A DNA stretch of 5,195 nt from Saprospiraceae bacterium. Lineage in GTDB: Bacteria; Bacteroidota; Bacteroidia; Chitinophagales; Saprospiraceae. Shown here piece by piece: positions 1 through 5,195 of this stretch. The position numbers and the translations under genes are program-made. Each line of letters starts with the position of its first letter. Position 1 is the stretch's first letter. The notes beneath the pieces are model-generated. The model saw nothing but the letters and a program-made list of their open reading frames with translations. It was not told the DNA's origin and searched no databases. Location of the stretch: NCBI GenBank assembly GCA_007134625.1, contig SLKL01000185.1:1-5195 (forward strand), written 5' to 3'.

Positions 1-1632
1 AGAGCAGCACTCAGATCGTCCTTGAAAAAGATGGGTGATCTGGAACGTCTTGTATCAAAAATAACACTGCAGAGAATCAATCCAAGAGAATTGTTGCAAC
101 TTGGGACAGCACTCGAAGCCATAGAGCCCATTGTTGAAGAACTAAAACAATCTACACCGGATAAGTTACTCAACATTGCCAAGCACCTTGACAGTTGCCC
201 GGATTTACAGGAAACATTGAATCAGCAAATAAAAGAGGACGCTCCGGCTGTTTTTGGAAAAGGTCCCGTAATCAATGACGGATTCAATCAGGACCTCGAT
301 GAATGGCGGAACACTATCAGGAACAGCAAAGAGCTCCTTTTAGAAATACAAACCTCGGAAATAGAGCGCACCGGAATCCAAAACTTAAAAATTGGCTTCA
401 ATAATGTTTTCGGTTATTACTTAGAAGTCACCAACAAATACAAAAATAAGGGACTCGTTCCCGATGATTGGGTTCGCAAACAGACCCTTACCAACTCAGA
501 ACGTTATATCACTGAGGAATTAAAGTCATTGGAAACCCGAATATTGACTGCAGAAGAACAGATTGCGGATATAGAGGAAAAGCTATACGCAGAGCTTTTG
601 GAAAAACTGCTGAATTACGTTGAGACCATTCAGAACAATGCTGTTTTACTCGGACAACTCGATTGTCTTATCTCTTTTGCTCAGGTAGCTATCGACAACC
701 ATTATTCAAAGCCGGTTCTCAATTCCGATGATGAGTTAAAAATCACCAACGGCAGGCATCCGGTCATTGAAAAGGAAATGCCGCCGGGGCAGGCCTACAT
801 ACCCAATAACCTGACTATGGATAAGGAGGAAAATCAAATCCTTATGATTACCGGTCCAAACATGTCAGGTAAATCAGCTATCTTAAGGCAAACAGCCCTC
901 ATCAGTCTTATGGCACAAATGGGGTCTTTTGTACCTGCAGAAAAGGCGGAGCTTGGGTTAATAGATAAAATATTTACCAGGGTTGGAGCATCGGATAATA
1001 TTTCCTCAGGTGAATCCACCTTTATGGTTGAGATGAATGAAACGGCTTCCATCTTAAATAATCTATCTTCAAAAAGTCTGATACTTCTGGACGAAATTGG
1101 TCGAGGTACTTCGACATATGACGGCATGAGCATTGCCTGGTCTATAGCAGAATTCCTGCACGATCACAAGGATTTGCGTCCAAAGACCCTGTTTGCCACG
1201 CATTACCATGAACTAAATGAACTAGAGGTGTCTTTCGGAAGAATTAAAAACTTCCACGTGGCTACACGGGAAGCTGGAAATAAAGTCATTTTTCTGAGAA
1301 AACTCATAAAGGGTGGCTCCAATCATAGTTTTGGAATTCATGTAGCCTCGATGGCGGGAATGCCTGACAGGGTCATATCCAGAGCTTCTGAAATATTGAG
1401 CGAGCTGGAACAGAAATCCATCGAAACCGGAAAAAAGAAAAGTCCAACAGCTAAACCGGCTACTAATTTCGGACCTTCTTCGACGGATGCTGTGCAATTA
1501 AGTCTTTTTGATTTGTCTGACCCTAAAAGCCAACAAGTAGCAGAGGAACTAAAAAAGACTGATGTCAACTCTATGACACCTGTTGAATGCATGCTAAAAA
1601 TAAGAGAGCTCCAGGAAATTTTAAAATCCTGA
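1..1632 (+). CDS. mutS: DNA mismatch repair protein MutS, 3' part (N-terminus outside window)
   Basis: MutS recognises mismatched or looped bases as a dimer and uses ATP to recruit MutL in the cytoplasm. The frame is open from base 1 (543 codons), so the TTG at 22 and ATG at 31 are internal. Against a usual length of about 850-870 residues, the mismatch-binding and connector domains and part of the core lie upstream. Visible are the core segment GDLERLVSKI, the clamp region (GFNQDLDEW at codon 94, then RTG and GFNNVFGYYLEV), and the ATPase domain. The ATPase has Walker A GPNMSGKS (853-876), the signature SGESTFMVEM (1006-1035), Walker B LILLDEIGRG with DE at 1090-1095, and the switch histidine in THYHEL (1198-1215). 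QLSLF (1495-1509) matches a beta-clamp-binding motif, and the C-terminal helix region (MTPVECMLKI) closes the protein. These features fit MutS1 rather than MutS2, which lacks the clamp-binding tail and carries a Smr domain. The last codons lie inside a hairpin terminator. Confidence 0.97.
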   Translation, partial: RAALRSSLKKMGDLERLVSKITLQRINPRELLQLGTALEAIEPIVEELKQSTPDKLLNIAKHLDSCPDLQETLNQQIKEDAPAVFGKGPVINDGFNQDLDEWRNTIRNSKELLLEIQTSEIERTGIQNLKIGFNNVFGYYLEVTNKYKNKGLVPDDWVRKQTLTNSERYITEELKSLETRILTAEEQIADIEEKLYAELLEKLLNYVETIQNNAVLLGQLDCLISFAQVAIDNHYSKPVLNSDDELKITNGRHPVIEKEMPPGQAYIPNNLTMDKEENQILMITGPNMSGKSAILRQTALISLMAQMGSFVPAEKAELGLIDKIFTRVGASDNISSGESTFMVEMNETASILNNLSSKSLILLDEIGRGTSTYDGMSIAWSIAEFLHDHKDLRPKTLFATHYHELNELEVSFGRIKNFHVATREAGNKVIFLRKLIKGGSNHSFGIHVASMAGMPDRVISRASEILSELEQKSIETGKKKSPTAKPATNFGPSSTDAVQLSLFDLSDPKSQQVAEELKKTDVNSMTPVECMLKIRELQEILKS

Positions 1633-1646
1633 AGCTCTCTTATTTT
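1597..1646. terminator. Probable bidirectional intrinsic terminator between convergent genes
   Basis: A perfect 14-bp inverted repeat has arms at 1597-1610 (AAAATAAGAGAGCT) and 1633-1646 (AGCTCTCTTATTTT). An inner 4-bp pairing, AGGA 1613-1616 with TCCT 1627-1630, shortens the 22-nt loop. The GC-containing core AGAGAGCT/AGCTCTCT is followed by TATTTT on the plus strand and by TATTTTT on the minus strand, so it can terminate both mutS and the minus-strand gene whose stop is at 1686. The left arm lies within mutS codons and the mutS stop (1630-1632) lies in the loop. Hairpin function is inferred from sequence only. Confidence 0.8.
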
Positions 1647-1685
1647 AACTTTTACTTACATTCTTACTTATAAGAACTTAATACC

Positions 1686-4600
1686 TTATTTTACAAGTCG
1701 GAATTCTGCTCTTTCACCGGATTTCATTATCTCAAGAATATAAACTCCTGATGGCCAGTCACCTGTATAGATCAATTCACGGATTTGTTGATCCATGTGA
1801 GATCTTTCAAAAACAATCTGACCCAAAATATTTCTAACGACTAAATTTACATCCGATCTGCTGTCTAACTCAATTTCTATTGACAGATTATCATTAAACG
1901 GATTGGGATACACATTGAGATTGACTACACCATTCAAATTATTTACTGAAGAAACTTCATCTACTTCGAAAGGTCCGAAGATGGCCTCACATTCGTTGGC
2001 ATCCGTAACAGTAAGTGTGTATTCTCCCATACTAAGGTTGGAGATATTCGCTTCTTCAGCACCATTCGACCAAAGATAAGAATATGGCTCAACACCACCA
2101 ACTACCTCTACGCTTATACTACCGGGCTCACCTGCAATTACATCGACAACCTCCACCTCATTCAATTCAATCAAATCAGGTTGATTGATTTCAAAAGACA
2201 ATTCAGAAGTAAGCCCGATATCGTCGGTGATAATTACAGTGTACTCTCCAGCTTCGAGTTCAGACAAATTCTGATCATCTGCTCCATTACTCCAATCAAA
2301 CTCAAAAGGTGCATTACCCGAAACTTCTAATTGAATAGCACCATCATTTCCTTCAAAACAACTCACATGTCTTATTTGTGGACTTGTTGAGACTGCGCTG
2401 AATGCTACAAAAACAGTATTACAAATAACATCCTCTCCGCAATCGTTAGTAACCGTCAGGCAAATTTCATATTCACCGTGGGTTTCAAAAGTATATTCAG
2501 GAGCTTCTTCATTAGAAGTGTTTCCATCGCCAAAGTCCCAGATAAAGGATTGACCGTTTTCTGATGAATTAATAAAAGACAAGCTGAGATCATCAGAATC
2601 GATTTCAAATTGAGCTTCGGGATCATCTCTAATTTCCTCTACCTCAACGGTTACCTCATTAACACAACCGCTAAGGGTATTGACCACTGTCAAAGTATAA
2701 GAACCTGCGCTACTGACCAATGGAAAAAGGGTAGAATCACCTCTGTCAATCTCACCATCTTCTGTAGTCCAGTGATAAACAAATTCATCTCCCTCTGAGC
2801 TACCACTACCATCAATTTCAATAGTATTAAGAATGCAGGTCAGAGTGCCTTCAACATCAGCTGTAGCCTCCGGCAAATCGGTAAGTTCGCTGACATCCAC
2901 TATTTCTGTAGATACACAACCATTATCTTGATTAATCACACTAAAAATAAACTGACCGCCCGTTGTTATACTAACTTCAAGATCTTCAGAAATAATATCG
3001 CCTTCAGCATTTTCCCAGGAATAAATAATATTGTCCCCCTCAGCAGAACCACTTCCACTAAGCAATACTTCCTGATTTAGACAGCTAATAGAACCGTCAG
3101 ACGAAACTTCAATTTCCGGAAAGTCACCATCACCCTCAATTTCTATTGAGGAGGTAGAGATACAACCATTTTCATTGTTTGTCACCTCAAGGATATAAAC
3201 TCCCGGAGCATTAATCGTGGGCGTTAGTGTTTCTTCACCCTCAAGAATATTACCATTAACAGTTGACCAAGAGTAGGAATATTCTTCGCCCTCACTTGAA
3301 GCACTTCCATCCAAGGTCAATTCAGGATTATCGCAATCAACTAAAGGAGCAGGAGCAATCGAAGCAACAGGTAAATCAGTATTTTCATCAACAACTATCT
3401 CAGCAAAATCCTCACATCCTGTCCAAGGGTCAATTACGGTTAAAGAATATGTACCCGGGGCATCAATGGTAGGAGTAGCTGTATTTTCACCTTCGACAAA
3501 ATTTCCATCCGATGTTGACCAACTGAATTCAATATTACCGGGACCAAAAGATTCGGAAGCATCTAACATTATTTCGGGTTCATTACAAGGGAATAAGAAA
3601 TCATCTCCTTCAATTACCGCAGTGGGTGCAGGAATATTATCAATTTCAATTGAAGATTCAGCTTCGCATTCATTTATATCTATCACATGGACATCATATA
3701 CTCCTGCTTGCAAGGATTCATAAAATTCAACCTCAGAAGGACCCCATCCGGCATCTATTAAATAATTCGGTGTTCCTCCAATAACATTGATGATCAACGC
3801 ACCATTTTCTTGTTCGCATTCTTCGTTTACTACTGATAAAATAACCTCAAGTTCCAATGGCTCGTGCACTTCAATTGCCTGGGATATGAACTCACAGTTA
3901 TTTTCATCTGTAACTGTAACAAAATAATTACCACCATCTAAATTAGAAATGGTAGTAGTAGTCTCCCCTGTGCTCCACAGATATGAATAGCCGGGTACTC
4001 CACCAAATGCAGAAACAGAAATACTTCCATCACCATCAAAAGCACAACTAATATTCACTACTTCATCAATGCTAAGATCAACTACAGTCGCAGGTCCACT
4101 GATCTCAATATCTTCCAAATAAATTTCGCGGCCATTTTGATCGGTAATAATAACCGAGTAAATGCCTTGTCCAAGATTTTCGGCATTCTGAGTGGTTGCT
4201 CCATTACTCCATAAATAAGTTTTGTTCCCATGACCTTCTTCAGTTTCAATGGAAATCATACCTGTTTCTGCACCAAAACACAATTCATCCACAGTTTCCG
4301 TGACCTCAGCTGCCAATCCACAAGATCCGAAAACAGTCTCTAAAGTACTTTTAGGTGGTTGCGCGCCCCATGACCTAACAATCCGAGTATCAGGACATAC
4401 TGAAAACACTGTAGGGAAAGCATTCACTTGGTAAGCATTTCGGACTGTAAGATCAGGTAAATCAATTATTGGATAAGGAGTTCCGTCAACCCAATTTCCT
4501 TGGGTAGAGGCATTACAGGTTGGCAAATTATAAAGACAATCTGTGTTGGTGTTCGGATCACCTTCAATAAAGAAAACCATCGCCTCATCAGTTCCATCGG

Positions 4601-4847
4601 GACCGTATTCATCCCACATTTGACTGAAGGCTCCACTTTGATGATAGTTCCAGCAAGGTCCACACCATGTAGCTGAGAATTTAAAAAAGACAACCTTGCC
4701 CTCATCGAGGTAATCATAAAGCGTATGCTCTACTCCATTTATATCGGTAAGGGTCCAATCAGGGGCTACTTCATTGGTAGGAAGTTGAGCAAAACTAATC
4801 GTTGAAAAAAACAACAGAACAAAAACAGAGGTATAATATTTTTTCAT
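1686..4847 (-). CDS. Secreted thioredoxin-like/SprB/PKD multidomain protein with T9SS type A sorting domain
   Basis: This is a complete 1053-residue protein. Domains in order: signal peptide 1-20 (cleavage likely SFA|QLP); thioredoxin/TlpA-like domain about 25-176 with WCGPC at 61-65 and a probable cis-proline in FPT (P145); SprB-like repeats about 186-250, 263-330 and 336-403; four PKD/Ig-like repeats between 407 and 741; canonical PKD domain 743-815 with WDFGDG at 770-775; SprB-like repeats 822-890 and 896-964; and a T9SS type A sorting domain about 974-1053 (VYPNPF, later GVYILEI, ending RLVK). It is inferred to leave by Sec and then T9SS, ending on the cell surface or in the medium. Known roles of the parts are thiol-disulfide exchange (thioredoxin fold) and adhesion or spacing (SprB, PKD); the substrate or partner is unknown. 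The ATG at 4845-4847 is chosen because it directly begins a good signal peptide and an in-frame TAA lies at 4851-4853. No Shine-Dalgarno is seen, as is usual in Bacteroidota. It is strongly acidic. It is convergent with mutS and 59 bp downstream of ffh. Confidence 0.96.
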   Translation of the reverse strand: MKKYYTSVFVLLFFSTISFAQLPTNEVAPDWTLTDINGVEHTLYDYLDEGKVVFFKFSATWCGPCWNYHQSGAFSQMWDEYGPDGTDEAMVFFIEGDPNTNTDCLYNLPTCNASTQGNWVDGTPYPIIDLPDLTVRNAYQVNAFPTVFSVCPDTRIVRSWGAQPPKSTLETVFGSCGLAAEVTETVDELCFGAETGMISIETEEGHGNKTYLWSNGATTQNAENLGQGIYSVIITDQNGREIYLEDIEISGPATVVDLSIDEVVNISCAFDGDGSISVSAFGGVPGYSYLWSTGETTTTISNLDGGNYFVTVTDENNCEFISQAIEVHEPLELEVILSVVNEECEQENGALIINVIGGTPNYLIDAGWGPSEVEFYESLQAGVYDVHVIDINECEAESSIEIDNIPAPTAVIEGDDFLFPCNEPEIMLDASESFGPGNIEFSWSTSDGNFVEGENTATPTIDAPGTYSLTVIDPWTGCEDFAEIVVDENTDLPVASIAPAPLVDCDNPELTLDGSASSEGEEYSYSWSTVNGNILEGEETLTPTINAPGVYILEVTNNENGCISTSSIEIEGDGDFPEIEVSSDGSISCLNQEVLLSGSGSAEGDNIIYSWENAEGDIISEDLEVSITTGGQFIFSVINQDNGCVSTEIVDVSELTDLPEATADVEGTLTCILNTIEIDGSGSSEGDEFVYHWTTEDGEIDRGDSTLFPLVSSAGSYTLTVVNTLSGCVNEVTVEVEEIRDDPEAQFEIDSDDLSLSFINSSENGQSFIWDFGDGNTSNEEAPEYTFETHGEYEICLTVTNDCGEDVICNTVFVAFSAVSTSPQIRHVSCFEGNDGAIQLEVSGNAPFEFDWSNGADDQNLSELEAGEYTVIITDDIGLTSELSFEINQPDLIELNEVEVVDVIAGEPGSISVEVVGGVEPYSYLWSNGAEEANISNLSMGEYTLTVTDANECEAIFGPFEVDEVSSVNNLNGVVNLNVYPNPFNDNLSIEIELDSRSDVNLVVRNILGQIVFERSHMDQQIRELIYTGDWPSGVYILEIMKSGERAEFRLVK
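1689..1928 (-). other. T9SS type A C-terminal sorting domain
   Basis: Residues about 974-1053 show the family pattern: VNLNVYPNPFNDNLSIEI, then VNLVVRNILGQIVF, then WPSGVYILEI and a basic ending RLVK. In known T9SS cargo this domain is recognised by the outer-membrane secretion machinery and usually removed by a sortase-like peptidase (PorU), with attachment to surface A-LPS or release. It has no cysteine, as is usual. Confidence 0.95.
1956..2384 (-). repeat. Two SprB-like repeats, C-terminal group
   Basis: Residues 822-890 (2178-2384) and 896-964 (1956-2162) show the SprB pattern: SCFEGNDGAI, FDWSNGA, LEAGEYTVIITD, and GSISVEVVGG, YSYLWSNGA, LSMGEYTLTVTD. Each has only one cysteine of the usual pair (C830 at the start of the first, C953 at the end of the second). 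They separate the PKD block from the sorting domain. Confidence 0.85.
2403..2621 (-). other. Canonical PKD domain
   Basis: Residues 743-815 carry the hallmark WDFGDG (770-775), followed by the typical Y-F-HGEYEICLTVTN strand pair. This is the only unit in the protein with the textbook PKD motif. It contains three cysteines (C796, C803, C809) placed differently from those in the four preceding repeats. PKD domains act as Ig-like spacers or binding modules in extracellular proteins. Confidence 0.92.
2625..3629 (-). repeat. Four tandem PKD/Ig-like repeats with paired cysteines
   Basis: The units are residues 407-488 (3384-3629), 492-573 (3129-3374), 576-656 (2880-3122) and 659-741 (2625-2873). 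Each has an opening Cys strand, L(D/S)(A/G)S or IDGS, an (S/H)W strand, a GxxxxGE or similar loop, an APGxYxLxV-type strand and a closing GC. Cysteine pairs are C421/C478, C505/C562, C589/C644 and C671/C728, 55-57 residues apart, with a repeat period of 82-84 residues. Units 1 and 2 are most alike (TPTI then APG). They are diverged at DNA level, so the duplication is not recent. The fold assignment is inferred. Confidence 0.82.
3639..4292 (-). repeat. Three SprB-like repeats, N-terminal group
   Basis: Residues 186-250, 263-330 and 336-403 follow the SprB pattern: an opening xxCxxxxGxI strand, GGxPxYxYLWSxG, a NLxxGxY turn and a closing VTDxNxC strand. The first two carry YLWSNG or YLWSTG. The third is more divergent (GGTPNYLIDAGWG). 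Cysteines pair 50 residues apart in repeats 2 (C268/C318) and 3 (C344/C394), but repeat 1 has only C190. The family is known from the Flavobacterium gliding adhesin SprB and many other T9SS cargo proteins. Confidence 0.85.
4320..4775 (-). other. Thioredoxin/TlpA-like domain with WCGPC active site
   Basis: Residues about 25-176 begin with the redoxin-type lead APDWTLTDINGVEHTL, then KVVFFKFSATWCGPCW with the redox pair C62/C65 (4653-4664), a second strand AMVFFIEGD, a long insert, and the FPTVF strand with the probable cis-proline P145. Four further cysteines (104, 111, 151, 176) could form structural disulfides. All core catalytic elements are present, so activity as a thiol-disulfide oxidoreductase is plausible; its direction (oxidant, reductant or isomerase) cannot be told from sequence. 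Confidence 0.9.
4788..4847 (-). other. Signal peptide of the large secreted protein
   Basis: Residues 1-20 have a lysine-containing start (MKK), a hydrophobic core (VFVLLFF) and a small-residue cleavage site, SFA before QLP, which fits signal peptidase I. There is no lipobox cysteine, so the protein is not predicted to be a lipoprotein. This agrees with the C-terminal T9SS signal, since T9SS cargo first crosses the inner membrane by Sec. Confidence 0.9.
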
Positions 4848-4875
4848 AACTTAAGACATTGGTAAAAATAATGGC

Positions 4876-4904
4876 TAAAGTTATAAAAAAAATATAAAGT
4901 CCAA
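4876..4904 (-). promoter_or_regulatory. Probable Bacteroidota-type promoter of the large secreted-protein gene
   Basis: On the minus strand TTG (4904-4902) is followed by 18 nt and TAACTTTA (4883-4876). This matches the Bacteroidota consensus TTG-N17 to 19-TAnnTTTG in all but the last base of the -7 element. Transcription would start near 4870, giving a leader of roughly 20-25 nt before the ATG at 4847. The -33 element lies immediately after the ffh stop at 4907-4909. AT-rich spacers yield such matches by chance, so confidence is moderate. Confidence 0.55.
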
Positions 4905-4906
4905 GC

Positions 4907-5195
4907 TTATCCTCTAAAATTTTGCATATTTTTCATCATATTCTGCATATTTTTCCCTTTACTCATCATATGCATCATTTTTTTCATCTGATGAAACTGC
5001 TTGATAAACATATTGACTTCATGGACAGATCGACCGCACCCTGAGGCGATTCTCTTTTTCCTACTCATATTTAACAAATCAGGATTACCACGTTCTTCAG
5101 GAGTCATCGATTGAATGATGGATTCAACTTTAACAAAAGCCTTGTCGTCAATATCCAAATTCTTGGTCATTTTACTCATACCGGGAATCATTGAC
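4907..5195 (-). CDS. ffh: Signal recognition particle protein Ffh, C-terminal M domain (start outside window)
   Basis: Ffh is the GTPase of the signal recognition particle. It binds 4.5S/SRP RNA and hydrophobic signal sequences and delivers ribosomes to FtsY at the membrane. Only about 96 C-terminal codons are present; the frame stays open to the right edge, so the ATG at 5191 is internal. Visible are the linker MIPGMSKM, the conserved MTPEERGNPDLL, the SRP RNA-binding helix-turn-helix SRKKRIASGCG (5033-5065) followed by SVHEVNMFIKQF, and a Met-rich tail with nine methionines in 21 residues (4925-4987) ending NFRG. Most homologues I recall read SGSG where this has SGCG. The NG GTPase domain is upstream, beyond the window. 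The stop at 4907-4909 abuts the likely promoter of the next gene. No strong terminator follows. Confidence 0.96.
   Translation of the reverse strand, partial: SMIPGMSKMTKNLDIDDKAFVKVESIIQSMTPEERGNPDLLNMSRKKRIASGCGRSVHEVNMFIKQFHQMKKMMHMMSKGKNMQNMMKNMQNFRG

Noticed and set aside
853..879. MutS Walker A reading GPNMSGKSA instead of GPNMGGKST, considered as a defective ATPase
   Set aside because: It still satisfies GxxxxGK(S/T), and this variant is, as I recall, normal for Bacteroidota MutS.
834..1592. Minus-strand open frames opposite mutS (834-1133, 1222-1497, 1338-1592)
   Set aside because: They lie wholly within the well-conserved mutS coding region, overlap each other in different frames, and their translations show no recognisable domain.
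1661..1676. Small inverted repeat TTCTTA-CTTA-TAAGAA just downstream of the minus-strand gene's stop
   Set aside because: A 6-bp AT-rich stem is weak and has no T tract of its own; the 14-bp hairpin nearby is a much stronger terminator candidate.
2610..4434. Plus-strand open frames opposite the large gene (2610-2798, 3263-3472, 3466-3723, 4249-4434)
   Set aside because: They are antisense to conserved repeat domains with composition expected of shadows; 3263-3472 and 3466-3723 overlap by a few bases but show no domain or start signal.
4466..4717. Second minus-strand frame inside the thioredoxin-like domain, considered as evidence of a frameshift
   Set aside because: The main frame is continuous through the CxxC and FPT motifs, while this frame gives no thioredoxin-like sequence.
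4851..4859. Minimal upstream ORF ATG-TCT-TAA just before the large gene
   Set aside because: It is two codons long with no ribosome-binding signal; its main use is showing that an in-frame stop precedes the chosen start.
4884..4912. Possible ffh terminator: weak ATAAG/CTTTAT pairing followed by a run of eight T on the minus strand
   Set aside because: The stem is short, AT-rich and needs a bulge or wobble, and the same bases are better explained as promoter spacer. It may still cause partial termination.
1..5195. Search for a defence system, mobile element, CRISPR array, tRNA or other RNA gene
   Set aside because: Almost all bases are covered by three confident genes; the two spacers (53 and 59 bp) are too short and show no transposase, array or tRNA-like structure.

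Overview
The window looks like chromosomal DNA from a member of the Bacteroidota, probably an environmental (for example marine) flavobacterial or saprospiral lineage. Four things point that way. The central gene encodes a secreted protein with a type IX secretion (T9SS) type A C-terminal sorting domain and SprB-type repeats, both characteristic of this phylum. Its likely promoter resembles the Bacteroidota -33/-7 form (TTG, 18 nt, TAACTTTA). There is no Shine-Dalgarno sequence before its start. The MutS Walker A reads GPNMSGKSA, the form I associate with Bacteroidota. The DNA is AT-rich by eye. No closer assignment is possible from the sequence alone.

Layout: (1) 1-1632, plus strand: the 3' part of mutS (mismatch repair ATPase), cut by the left edge. 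(2) 1597-1646: a 14-bp perfect hairpin with T-rich flanks on both strands, starting inside the last mutS codons; it probably serves as a shared terminator for the two convergent genes. (3) 1686-4847, minus strand: one complete gene for a 1053-residue secreted multidomain protein. In order it has a signal peptide, a thioredoxin/TlpA-like domain with an intact WCGPC active site, three SprB-like repeats, four cysteine-paired PKD/Ig-like repeats of about 84 residues, one canonical PKD domain (WDFGDG), two more SprB-like repeats, and the T9SS sorting domain. (4) 4848-4906: a 59-bp spacer carrying the likely promoter of that gene. (5) 4907-5195, minus strand: the 3' end of ffh (signal recognition particle GTPase; RNA-binding, Met-rich M domain), cut by the right edge.

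mutS and ffh are housekeeping genes with no evident functional link to the large gene. The large gene appears to be a monocistronic accessory or surface gene placed between them, reading toward mutS and in the same direction as ffh. I see no mobile element, CRISPR array, RNA gene or defence system. No stretch longer than 60 bases lacks a gene. The most interesting item is the architecture of the secreted redox protein: a thiol-disulfide domain on the same chain as a regular ladder of paired cysteines.
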